Of a DNA stretch of 20,707 nt, positions 1 to 7,159 are shown piece after piece. The stretch is from an uncultured Eubacterium sp. (GTDB lineage Bacteria > Bacillota_A > Clostridia > Lachnospirales > Lachnospiraceae): NCBI GenBank assembly GCA_910589045.1, contig CAJUSH010000050.1:1-20707 (forward strand), read 5' to 3'. The notes under the pieces were generated by a model, which had not been told where the DNA came from, made no database searches, and saw only the letters and a program-made list of their open reading frames with translations. Each line of letters starts with the position of its first letter. Within the stretch, counting starts at the first letter, position 1. The translations under genes were made by a program, and so were the position numbers.

Positions 1-25
1 GGTACAGAAGTAAATATGTGGTTGT

Positions 26-2668
26 CTAATTCCTCTTGTTGTTAATAGCCGCCTGCGCCGCCGCCAATCTTGCAATCGGCACTCTGAACGGTGAGCAGGA
101 AACATAGTCCAGTCCGATCTTATGGCAGAACTCTACGGAAGAAGGATCTCCGCCGTGCTCGCCGCAGATACCGACATGGAGCTTCGGATTAACGGGCTTG
201 CCGAGCTTGATTGCAGTCTCCATCAGCTTTCCGACACCGGTCTGGTCGAGCTTTGCAAACGGATCGTTCTCGAAAATCTTGCTGTCGTAGTAAGCCTCGA
301 GGAACTTGCCTGCATCGTCACGGGAGAAACCAAAGGTCATCTGCGTCAGATCGTTGGTTCCGAAGCAGAAGAAGTCAGCCTCGGTCGCGATCTCATCAGC
401 GGTCAGTGCCGCACGGGGGATCTCGATCATCGTACCAACCTCATACTCTAAGGAAACACCTGCGGCTGCGATTTCTGCATCAGCAGTCTCAACAACTACC
501 TTCTTTACGTTCTTCAGCTCCTTGATCTCACATACGAGCGGAATCATAATCTCGGGCTTTACCTTCCAGTCAGCATGTGCCTTCTGAACCTCGATCGCCG
601 CACGGATGACAGCCTTTGTCTGCATCTTTGCGATCTCCGGATAGGTAACAGCCAGACGGCATCCGCGATGGCCCATCATCGGGTTGAACTCATGCAGGGA
701 AGCGATAATAGTCTTGATATCCTCAACGCTCTTGCCCTGTGCATCTGCCAGCTTCTTAATATCGTCCTCCTCGGTGGGAACAAACTCATGAAGCGGGGGA
801 TCCAGGAAACGAATCGTAACCGGGTTGCCCTCAAGTGCCTCGTAAAGTGCCTTGAAGTCGCTCTGCTGATAAGGCAGGATCTTATCAAGTGCAGCCTCGC
901 GCTCCTCAACGGTATCCGCACAGATCATCTCACGGAATGCAGCGATTCTGTCCTCCTCAAAGAACATATGCTCGGTACGGCAAAGTCCGATACCCTCTGC
1001 ACCCAGCTCACGAGCCTTCTTTGCATCCGCGGGTGTATCGGCATTTGTGCGAACCTTTAACTTGCGATACTTGTCCGCCCATGCCATAACGCGGCCAAAC
1101 TCACCGGCGATCGTAGCATCTACGGTAGGGATGATGCCATCATAAATATTTCCGGTTGTACCGTCGATGGAAATCGGATCTCCCTCATGGTACTCCTTGC
1201 CTGCTAAAGTGAACTTTTTGTTCTCCTCATCCATAGCGATATCGCCGCATCCGGATACACAGCAGGTTCCCATACCACGGGCAACTACAGCTGCGTGGCT
1301 CGTCATGCCGCCGCGAACAGTCAGGATACCCTGAGAAGCCTTCATACCGGTAATATCCTCGGGAGAGGTCTCCAGACGAACGAGAACAACCTTCTCGCCG
1401 CGCTCATGCCATGCAACCGCATCGTCGGCAGTAAACACGATCTTACCGCATGCAGCTCCCGGGGAAGCGCCAAGACCCTTTCCAACCGGTGTCGCGGACT
1501 TCAGAGCGGCAGCATCGAACTGCGGATGAAGCAGCGTATCCAGGTTACGGGGATCGATCATCGCAACTGCCTCCTCCTCGGTCTTGTGTCCCTCATCCAC
1601 AAGGTCGCAGGCAATCTTTAAAGCTGCAGGCGCGGTTCTCTTACCGTTACGGCACTGAAGCATGAACAGCTTCTTATTCTCCACGGTAAACTCCATATCC
1701 TGCATATCATGATAATGATTCTCAAGAATATCACATACCTTGATGAACTCGGCATATGCCTCCGGGAACTCCTTCTCCATCTGAGCGATAGGCATCGGTG
1801 TGCGGACACCTGCTACCACGTCCTCGCCCTGCGCATTGATCAGGAACTCACCCATCAGCTTCTTCTCGCCGGTAGCGGGATCACGGGTAAATGCAACACC
1901 TGTTCCGGACTCGTCATTTAAGTTACCGAATACCATCGGCATTACGTTTACGGCAGTACCCCATGAGTAAGGGATGTCGTTGTCGCGACGGTATACGTTC
2001 GCACGGGGGTTGTCCCATGAACGGAAAACCGCCTCGATGGCAAGCTTCAACTGCTCCACCGGATCGGAAGGGAACTCAGTTCCAAGCTGGTTCTTGTACT
2101 CAGCCTTGAACTGCTCTGCCAGCTCCTTTAAGTCGGCAGCCGTCAGCTCTACGTCAAACTTAACACCCTTCTTCTCTTTCATCGCATCGATCAGCTGCTC
2201 GAAGTATTTCTTACCTACCTCCATTACGACGTCAGAGAACATCTGGATAAAACGTCTGTAAGAGTCATATACAAAACGCTCAAATTTAGGATCGGCGTTG
2301 CCGGCGATCATAGCTGAAACTACCTCATCATTTAATCCAAGGTTTAAGATCGTGTCCATCATACCGGGCATGGAAGCTCTCGCACCGGAACGAACGGAAA
2401 CCAGTAAAGGATTTTTCAGATCTCCGAACTTCTTGCCGTTGATCTCCTCCATCTTCTTTACGCCGTCCATAGCCTGTGCCATGATCTCGTCGTTGATCTT
2501 GCGTCCATCCTCATAGTACTGTGTACAAGCCTCGGTTGTAATTGTAAATCCCTGGGGAACAGGGAGTCCGATGCTTGTCATCTCAGCAAGGTTTGCGCCT
2601 TTTCCACCAAGAAGATTACGCATGCTCATGTCGCCTTCGCTGAACATGTAAACCCATTTGTTTGCCAT
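26..2668 (-). CDS. ppdK: Pyruvate, phosphate dikinase
   Basis: This cytosolic enzyme interconverts pyruvate + ATP + Pi and PEP + AMP + PPi, and in fermentative Clostridia it serves PPi-linked glycolysis or gluconeogenesis. The 880-residue length matches the family. Visible in order are an N-terminal ATP-grasp nucleotide-binding domain (GGKGANLAEM at about 21-30, SVRSGARASMPGMMDT at about 91-106), the swivelling phosphohistidine domain with GGMTSHAAVVARG (catalytic His458), and a C-terminal PEP/pyruvate TIM barrel with GICGEHGGDP (active-site Cys835). These agree with His455 and Cys831 of the Clostridium symbiosum enzyme apart from a small offset. The ATG at 2668 is preceded by TAGGAGG at good spacing. 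The gene has its own promoter and lies behind the glyQS terminator, so it is probably monocistronic. The stop is 25 bases from the window edge, so its terminator cannot be seen. Confidence 0.98.
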   Translation of the reverse strand: MANKWVYMFSEGDMSMRNLLGGKGANLAEMTSIGLPVPQGFTITTEACTQYYEDGRKINDEIMAQAMDGVKKMEEINGKKFGDLKNPLLVSVRSGARASMPGMMDTILNLGLNDEVVSAMIAGNADPKFERFVYDSYRRFIQMFSDVVMEVGKKYFEQLIDAMKEKKGVKFDVELTAADLKELAEQFKAEYKNQLGTEFPSDPVEQLKLAIEAVFRSWDNPRANVYRRDNDIPYSWGTAVNVMPMVFGNLNDESGTGVAFTRDPATGEKKLMGEFLINAQGEDVVAGVRTPMPIAQMEKEFPEAYAEFIKVCDILENHYHDMQDMEFTVENKKLFMLQCRNGKRTAPAALKIACDLVDEGHKTEEEAVAMIDPRNLDTLLHPQFDAAALKSATPVGKGLGASPGAACGKIVFTADDAVAWHERGEKVVLVRLETSPEDITGMKASQGILTVRGGMTSHAAVVARGMGTCCVSGCGDIAMDEENKKFTLAGKEYHEGDPISIDGTTGNIYDGIIPTVDATIAGEFGRVMAWADKYRKLKVRTNADTPADAKKARELGAEGIGLCRTEHMFFEEDRIAAFREMICADTVEEREAALDKILPYQQSDFKALYEALEGNPVTIRFLDPPLHEFVPTEEDDIKKLADAQGKSVEDIKTIIASLHEFNPMMGHRGCRLAVTYPEIAKMQTKAVIRAAIEVQKAHADWKVKPEIMIPLVCEIKELKNVKKVVVETADAEIAAAGVSLEYEVGTMIEIPRAALTADEIATEADFFCFGTNDLTQMTFGFSRDDAGKFLEAYYDSKIFENDPFAKLDQTGVGKLMETAIKLGKPVNPKLHVGICGEHGGDPSSVEFCHKIGLDYVSCSPFRVPIARLAAAQAAINNKRN

Positions 2669-2717
2669 ATTGACATTCCTCCTAAAAATATAATATTGAG
2701 TGTGAAAAGTATGTTAT

Positions 2718-2731
2718 GCGGCACCTGCCGC
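2718..2731 (-). other. Small hairpin in the ppdK leader
   Basis: A perfect 5-bp GC stem (GCGGC / GCCGC) with a 4-base loop lies about 50 bases before the ppdK start, inside the predicted 5' untranslated leader. No T-run follows it, so it is not an intrinsic terminator. It could affect mRNA stability or translation, or mean nothing. Confidence 0.4.
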
Positions 2732-2817
2732 TACAACACAAAATGAGCAGACCAAAATCCACCCTCCACAAACCATCGCGGACGGCAGAAATTACTAAAA
2801 ATGGTCGCACATAATTT

Positions 2818-2845
2818 ATTTTACCATATTTTTTCCATTTCGCAA
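2818..2845 (-). promoter_or_regulatory. Putative sigma-A promoter of ppdK
   Basis: On the minus strand, TTGCGA (2845-2840) is followed after 16 bases by TAAAAT (2823-2818). A TGG directly before the -10 gives an extended -10. Transcription would start near 2811, leaving a leader of about 140 nt before the ppdK ATG. The site lies just downstream of the glyQS terminator, as expected for an independently transcribed gene. Confidence 0.65.
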
Positions 2846-2859
2846 TAGGAGTTTTACAC

Positions 2860-2902
2860 AAAAAAACCGGCCCTGCCTCCGATGAGGCTGAAACAGGCCG
2901 GG
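2860..2902 (-). terminator. Intrinsic terminator of glyQS
   Basis: On the minus strand a CCGGCC / GGCCGG outer stem encloses an inner GCCTC-ATCG-GAGGC hairpin and is followed directly by seven T residues (2866-2860). It begins about 20 bases after the glyQS stop codon, with no gene between. This is a classic rho-independent terminator separating glyQS from ppdK. Confidence 0.9.
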
Positions 2903-2920
2903 TTTTGAAACGCAGAACCG

Positions 2921-4318
2921 TTAAAAATCAAATTTGTCCGCAAAATATGCGTCCAGCTCATCGATCCTCACGCGCTCCTGCTCCATCGAATCACGGAAGC
3001 GGACGGTCACTGCCCCATCCTCCTCGGAATCAAAATCGTAGGTCACGCAGAAGGGTGTTCCGATCTCATCCTGACGGCGGTAGCGCTTGCCGATATTGCC
3101 GCGGTCATCGAACTCACAGCTGTATTTTTTCGAAAGCTGCGCAAACACCTTCTCGGCGCCCTCGTTCAGCTTCTTTGAAAGGGGAAGCACACCGATCTTC
3201 ACCGGTGCCAGCGCCGGATGGAAATGAAGCACGGTACGCATATCCGGCTTTTCCTCCGTACCGATATTCTCCTCGTCGTAAGCCGCACACAAAAATGCCA
3301 GAACCACGCGGTCCGCACCCAGCGAAGGCTCGATGACATAGGGCACATATTTCTCGTTTTTCGTATCGTCAAAGTAGCTCATATCCTGCCCCGACGTGTT
3401 CTGATGCTGGGTCAGATCGTAATCGGTACGATCCGCGATGCCCCACAGCTCGCCCCAGCCAAACGGGAACAGGAACTCAAAGTCCGTGGTCGCCTTGCTG
3501 TAGAACGCCAGCTCCGCCGGATCGTGGTCACGCAGACGAAGCTCCTCCTCCTTCATGCCGAGTGAAAGAAGCCAGTCACGGCAAAAGCCTCTCCAATACT
3601 GGAACCACTCAAGGTCGGTGCCCGGCTCGCAGAAAAATTCAAGCTCCATCTGCTCAAACTCCCTCGTGCGGAACGTAAAGTTTCCGGGAGTAATCTCGTT
3701 TCGGAAGGATTTTCCGATCTGGCAGATGCCGAAGGGAATCTTCTTTCGCGAGGTGCGCTGTACATTTTTAAAATTCACAAAAATACCCTGGGCCGTCTCG
3801 GGACGTAAGTACACCGTATTTTTCGCGTCCTCGGTAACGCCCTGGAAGGTCTTAAACATCAGGTTAAACTGGCGGATATCGGTAAAATTGTGCTTGCCGC
3901 AGGTGGGACAGGGAACCTTATGCTCCTCGATAAAGCTCATCATCTGCTCCTGCGTCCAGCCGTCCACGGATTCCTCTAAGGTAATGCCGTTCTCCTCTGC
4001 GAAATCCTCGATAATTTTATCCGCACGAAAACGCTCATGGCACTCCTTACAATCCATCAAGGGATCGGAAAAACCGCCCAGATGTCCGGAAGCCACCCAG
4101 GTCTGCGGGTTCATGAGAATCGCGCAGTCCACGCCCACATTGTAGGGATTCTCCTGCACGAATTTCTGCCACCACGCCTTTTTCACGTTGTTTTTCAGCT
4201 CCACGCCGAGGTTGCCGTAATCCCATGTATTTGCAAGGCCGCCGTAGATCTCGGAGCCGGGATACACAAACCCTCTCGCCTTCGCCAGAGCAACGATTTT
4301 ATCCATAGTCTTTTCCAT
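2921..4318 (-). CDS. glyQS: Glycyl-tRNA synthetase (single-chain, alpha2 type)
   Basis: A cytosolic class II synthetase that charges tRNA-Gly with glycine using ATP. The product is 465 residues if started at the ATG at 4318 (N-terminus MEKTMDKIVALAKARGF). The open frame runs 16 codons further upstream, but the purine-rich AAAGGA site fits 4318 and the extension lacks family features. Visible parts: motif 1 region around 20-50; two CxxC pairs (Cys90/93 and Cys137/140) that look like a zinc-binding insertion; motif 2 around FRNEITPGNFTFRTREFEQ (205-223); motif 3 EPSLGADRVVLAF (330-342); and an anticodon-binding domain from about 370 to the end. This is the homodimeric type, not the split GlyQ + GlyS type used by Bacillus. 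It follows the lipoprotein gene by 63 bases with no terminator between, so the two are probably cotranscribed. No T-box is visible. Confidence 0.97.
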   Translation of the reverse strand: MEKTMDKIVALAKARGFVYPGSEIYGGLANTWDYGNLGVELKNNVKKAWWQKFVQENPYNVGVDCAILMNPQTWVASGHLGGFSDPLMDCKECHERFRADKIIEDFAEENGITLEESVDGWTQEQMMSFIEEHKVPCPTCGKHNFTDIRQFNLMFKTFQGVTEDAKNTVYLRPETAQGIFVNFKNVQRTSRKKIPFGICQIGKSFRNEITPGNFTFRTREFEQMELEFFCEPGTDLEWFQYWRGFCRDWLLSLGMKEEELRLRDHDPAELAFYSKATTDFEFLFPFGWGELWGIADRTDYDLTQHQNTSGQDMSYFDDTKNEKYVPYVIEPSLGADRVVLAFLCAAYDEENIGTEEKPDMRTVLHFHPALAPVKIGVLPLSKKLNEGAEKVFAQLSKKYSCEFDDRGNIGKRYRRQDEIGTPFCVTYDFDSEEDGAVTVRFRDSMEQERVRIDELDAYFADKFDF

Positions 4319-4343
4319 ATTTTCTCTTTTCCTTTCTATGCTT

Positions 4344-4375
4344 ACGGCAGCCGCCGGCAGGCGCATCTCTGCCGT
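4344..4375 (-). other. Nested hairpin between lipoprotein gene and glyQS
   Basis: On the minus strand a 7-bp ACGGCAG / CTGCCGT stem encloses a second CGCC-TGCC-GGCG hairpin. It fills most of the 63-base spacer and ends about 25 bases before the glyQS start. No T-run follows, so it is probably not a terminator. RNA processing or stability control is possible. Confidence 0.5.
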
Positions 4376-4381
4376 TCCATG

Positions 4382-4972
4382 CTATTTATAAACAATATAT
4401 GCCGGCTCGGCCTCCTCATCCAAAAGGTCGTAGGTCACACTCGCCGTATTTTTCCCGGTAGCGCTGGCATTCGCCGAAACAAACAAAATCGTACCGTCCA
4501 CCCGCACCTCGGTCTGCTGTCCGATAATGACAATCTTGTTACCCTCCGCGTCCCAGCTGCCCGCATCATCCGTCACCGCGGTGAATGCGTCCGGTATCGC
4601 ATACCCCTCTGCCTTCGCGTCCAGGACACTGCCCGCAAAAAACTCCACGCCGTTAAAATCCGCGTAGTCCGTGACCCCGGCATAATTCAAATAGACACGG
4701 GCCACTCCGTCCTCCACCGCAAACTCGGCGATCTCAACCGTACCCTCACCGGATTTTGCCACATATGTATCGACTGTCTCCGTAATAAAATCCGAAAGCT
4801 CGCTCTCGCTGTAGTACTCCTTGTCAAAATCCGCTACGTTCGCGCCCCTGACGGTTCCCTTTTTCTCCACGTAAACCGTGTCCTTATCTGCGGAAAACTC
4901 CGTGCCGCCGCAGCCTGTCAAAAGCACCATGGCCGCAGCAAAGAGTAATCCGGCTCGTACTGATTTTTTCAT
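4382..4972 (-). CDS. Uncharacterised lipoprotein
   Basis: A predicted membrane-anchored lipoprotein of 196 residues. The start at 4972 is supported by GGAGGA eight bases upstream and by a clean signal peptide: Lys2-Lys3, a hydrophobic stretch at 8-18 and the lipobox L-T-G-C with Cys21. The mature part is acidic and extracytoplasmic. I see no catalytic motif. A phrase near the N-terminus, DFDKEYYSESEL, and the later VARVYLNYAGVTDYADFNGVEFF resemble a family of lipoproteins of unknown function that I associate with Lachnospiraceae, but this is from memory. It has its own promoter at 5007-5035 and lies directly upstream of glyQS. Function unknown. Confidence 0.88.
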   Translation of the reverse strand: MKKSVRAGLLFAAAMVLLTGCGGTEFSADKDTVYVEKKGTVRGANVADFDKEYYSESELSDFITETVDTYVAKSGEGTVEIAEFAVEDGVARVYLNYAGVTDYADFNGVEFFAGSVLDAKAEGYAIPDAFTAVTDDAGSWDAEGNKIVIIGQQTEVRVDGTILFVSANASATGKNTASVTYDLLDEEAEPAYIVYK

Positions 4973-5006
4973 ATCAATTCCTCCATCGCGTCTCGAAATC
5001 CGTTTT

Positions 5007-5035
5007 ATTATACTATTTCCCCGGTATGATTTCAA
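5007..5035 (-). promoter_or_regulatory. Strong sigma-A promoter of lipoprotein-glyQS
   Basis: On the minus strand, TTGAAA (5035-5030) and a perfect TATAAT (5012-5007) are separated by 17 bases. The predicted start near 5000 leaves a leader of about 28 nt before the lipoprotein ATG, too short for a T-box. It lies in the 125-base gap after recO, so the lipoprotein and glyQS can be transcribed independently of the era-recO cluster. Confidence 0.85.
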
Positions 5036-5097
5036 GCTCTTTTCCGCAACACCTTAGCCTTCGTCTTTTGCAGGGCGGATTGCTGCCGGTCACGCAA

Positions 5098-5838
5098 TCA
5101 GCATCCGCCCTCCAGAAGCTCCAGCGAATGGAATTTCCGGTCTATGTAACGCTCCATATATTCGCTCAGCACACGCTCCAGCGTAAAGAGCACGTCCTGC
5201 GTCACCTGAAAGCTGTACAGCTGCGAGAGCGGCGTTGTCACGATAAACTGCAGCGTATAGAGCGCGGACGCATCCACGGGGATACCGCCCATCAGCGCCC
5301 CGCAGCCCCCGCAGAGCATCCCGCAGTATTTCACATGGAAGGTATTCAAATTTTCCCGGCTTTTGCAGGAAACGCACTCGAAAAGGTTCGGATACTCGCC
5401 GCCAAGCACCAGCATGCGCAGCTCGAAAATACGGCGAACAAGCCGGTTCGAAAAAACCGGCTTTGTAAGTGCCCGCAGAGATGTGTATAAAAGATTGCAC
5501 ATATCCTTCGCCTCGATATTTTCCACCGCATAATAATCCGCAAGCTCGAGAAAATAAAAGCCGTAATATGCCGTCTCTATATCCTCCGCAAGCTCGCGGA
5601 AATAATTTTTCACGCTGATCCTGCAGGCATTGTATGCAGTTTTGCCCTCGAATACTTCAAGCTCCCCGAACACAAAGGGGTTCGTGGCCGCCAAAAGCGG
5701 GCTGCTCGGGCGTCTCGCACCTCTGGCAAACACCGTGATCTTTCCCCGCTCCCTTGTCAGCACCACCAGGCGCTTATCGTAATCCCCGATCGGCATTGCC
5801 GAGAGCACTATTCCATTTAAAAGGACGGTCTGTCCCAT
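5098..5838 (-). CDS. recO: DNA repair protein RecO
   Basis: RecO is a recombination mediator that loads RecA on SSB-coated single strands together with RecR in the RecF pathway. At 246 residues it has the normal length. The N-terminal OB-fold (about 1-80) contains the typical opening VLLNGIVLSAMPIGDYDKRLVVLTRERG. A helical region follows. A C-terminal zinc-ribbon-like cluster has Cys155-x2-Cys158 and Cys172/Cys176-x2-Cys179. The ATG at 5838 has a GAGAGGAAGGGG site just upstream. The 13-base gap to the YqzL-like stop suggests transcription from the upstream cluster. Confidence 0.96.
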   Translation of the reverse strand: MGQTVLLNGIVLSAMPIGDYDKRLVVLTRERGKITVFARGARRPSSPLLAATNPFVFGELEVFEGKTAYNACRISVKNYFRELAEDIETAYYGFYFLELADYYAVENIEAKDMCNLLYTSLRALTKPVFSNRLVRRIFELRMLVLGGEYPNLFECVSCKSRENLNTFHVKYCGMLCGGCGALMGGIPVDASALYTLQFIVTTPLSQLYSFQVTQDVLFTLERVLSEYMERYIDRKFHSLELLEGGC

Positions 5839-5851
5839 GTTCCCCTTCCTC

Positions 5852-6025
5852 TCAATGATTCCATTCCTTTAGCGCCTGCGCACCGACCTGCTTCAAACGC
5901 TCCGTACTTTTTTTCATTCTCCTGTATCCGCGCTCCGGCTCCTCACAGGAAAAACAGGCCCGGTATTCCAGATAGTCCCGCACGCTCCCCGTGGCCGCAA
6001 AGCGATTCCATTTTTCATCCGACAA
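5852..6025 (-). CDS. YqzL-like small protein (TTG start)
   Basis: A 57-codon gene between era and recO, the position held by yqzL in Bacillus. I place the start at the TTG at 6025-6023, because AGGGGGG (6034-6040) sits exactly eight bases upstream. The product then opens with SDEKWNRFAATGSVRDYLEYR, which follows the YqzL pattern of an aromatic residue, a T-G turn and D-x-Y-L. The rest is charged and probably helical. An ATG at 6115 opens a longer frame, but its N-terminus is compositionally unlike a protein and lacks a ribosome binding site. Function unknown. An automated caller could miss it or give it the wrong start. Confidence 0.75.
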   Translation of the reverse strand: MSDEKWNRFAATGSVRDYLEYRACFSCEEPERGYRRMKKSTERLKQVGAQALKEWNH

Positions 6026-6241
6026 TGTATCTTCCCCCCTCTTCTCGTATTTGTACCTTTCCGCAAGCATCCGGGGCGGTCCAAAACACCCCGCATGTCC
6101 CGTGCCCTGGCGCATCCGCCGAACGCACGCGGCATGCCGGTTCCGCAGACCTGTGCCCGGCTGTGAGCTTTATAATATCATATGCGCTTGTCAGAAAATC
6201 CATACGAGATAAAAAGTGGAAAAATCGAATGAAAAAAACGT
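6026..6241 (-). other. 216-nt era to yqzL-like spacer with hairpin
   Basis: No convincing gene lies here. On the minus strand the part next to era is T-rich. The part next to the small gene is GC-rich and carries a stem of CGGGG(TG) with (CG)CCCCG at 6072-6078 / 6087-6093. A -10-like TATAAA occurs around 6170 but has no well-spaced -35, so I do not call a promoter. The length is unusual for genes that are closely linked elsewhere. Confidence 0.5.
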
Positions 6242-7159
6242 TTACTGCTCCTCCTTGTAGCCAAAATTTTTGAGCAGTATATCGCTGTCGCGCCAGTCCT
6301 TTTTCACCTTAACCCAAAGCTTCAGGTTTACCTTGCAGCCCAAAAGGCGCTCGATCTCATAGCGCGCGTTTGTCCCAATTTTTTTGAGCATACTGCCGCC
6401 CTTCCCGATAATGATGCCCTTGTGGGAATCACGCTCGCATATGACGGTCGCTTCTATGTCGATCAAATTCTGGTTTCCCCGGTCCTTCATGCGCTCGACC
6501 GTCACCGCAATGCCGTGCGGAATCTCGTCATTGAGCGCATGCAGCGCCTTCTCGCGGATGAGTTCCGCCACGATCTGGCGCTCCGGCTGGTCCGTAATCG
6601 TATCCTCGTCGTAAAACATCGGCCCGTAGGGCAGATACCTGAAAATAGTGTCGAGCACATCATCCATGCCCTGTCCGCGCAGCGCGCAGGCCGGTATGAT
6701 CTCCGCAAATTCATAGACCCTTCGATACGTATCAATGTATTCCAAAAGCAGCTCCTTTTTTTCCAACGTATCGATCTTGTTGATGATCAGGATGACCGGC
6801 GTCTTTACTTTTTTCAGCACCTCTGCAATATGCTGCTCGCCCGCGCCTACAAAATTTGAGGGCTCCACAAGCCACAAAATCAGGTCCACCTCGCTTAGCG
6901 TGCGCTCTGCAGCGTTCACCATGTACTCGCCCAGCTTATTTTTCGCCTTGTGGATGCCCGGTGTGTCCAGAAAAACCACCTGCCCCCGCTTTGGATCCGT
7001 GTAGACGGTCTGTATCCGGTTGCGGGTGGTCTGCGGCTTATTTGACGTGATCGCAATCTTCTGTCCGATCAGGTAATTCATCATAGTCGACTTTCCGACG
7101 TTCGGCCTGCCGATGATCGTCACAAAGCCGGATTTTTGCTTTTCCTTCGTACCATCCAT
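6242..7159 (-). CDS. era: GTPase Era
   Basis: Era is an essential GTPase that binds the 3' end of 16S rRNA during 30S maturation. The 305-residue product starts at 7159 behind TTGGAGG. The frame is open upstream, but that part overlaps the peptidase gene. GTPase motifs are G1 GRPNVGKS (17-24), G2 around Thr44-Thr45, G3 DTPG (65-68), G4 NKID (127-130) and G5 around 157-161. The C-terminal KH domain carries GIIIGKGGSMLKKIG (248-262). The G5 motif reads C-A-L instead of the usual S-A-L. Its ATG overlaps the TGA of the upstream peptidase gene by one base (TGATG), indicating translational coupling. Confidence 0.97.
   Translation of the reverse strand: MDGTKEKQKSGFVTIIGRPNVGKSTMMNYLIGQKIAITSNKPQTTRNRIQTVYTDPKRGQVVFLDTPGIHKAKNKLGEYMVNAAERTLSEVDLILWLVEPSNFVGAGEQHIAEVLKKVKTPVILIINKIDTLEKKELLLEYIDTYRRVYEFAEIIPACALRGQGMDDVLDTIFRYLPYGPMFYDEDTITDQPERQIVAELIREKALHALNDEIPHGIAVTVERMKDRGNQNLIDIEATVICERDSHKGIIIGKGGSMLKKIGTNARYEIERLLGCKVNLKLWVKVKKDWRDSDILLKNFGYKEEQ

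Noticed and set aside
4037..4948. 303-codon plus-strand open frame
   Set aside because: It lies opposite glyQS and the lipoprotein gene, is rich in His/Arg/Leu as expected from antisense of GC-rich coding sequence, and has no family motif.
6015..6203. 62-codon minus-strand frame between era and recO
   Set aside because: It has no ribosome binding site, overlaps the better supported TTG-started YqzL-like gene in another frame, and shows no protein-like pattern.
6150..6205. Promoter-like TATAAA with CTGACA between era and the YqzL-like gene
   Set aside because: The spacing is 14 bases, too short for a sigma-A promoter, and other combinations give poor hexamers.
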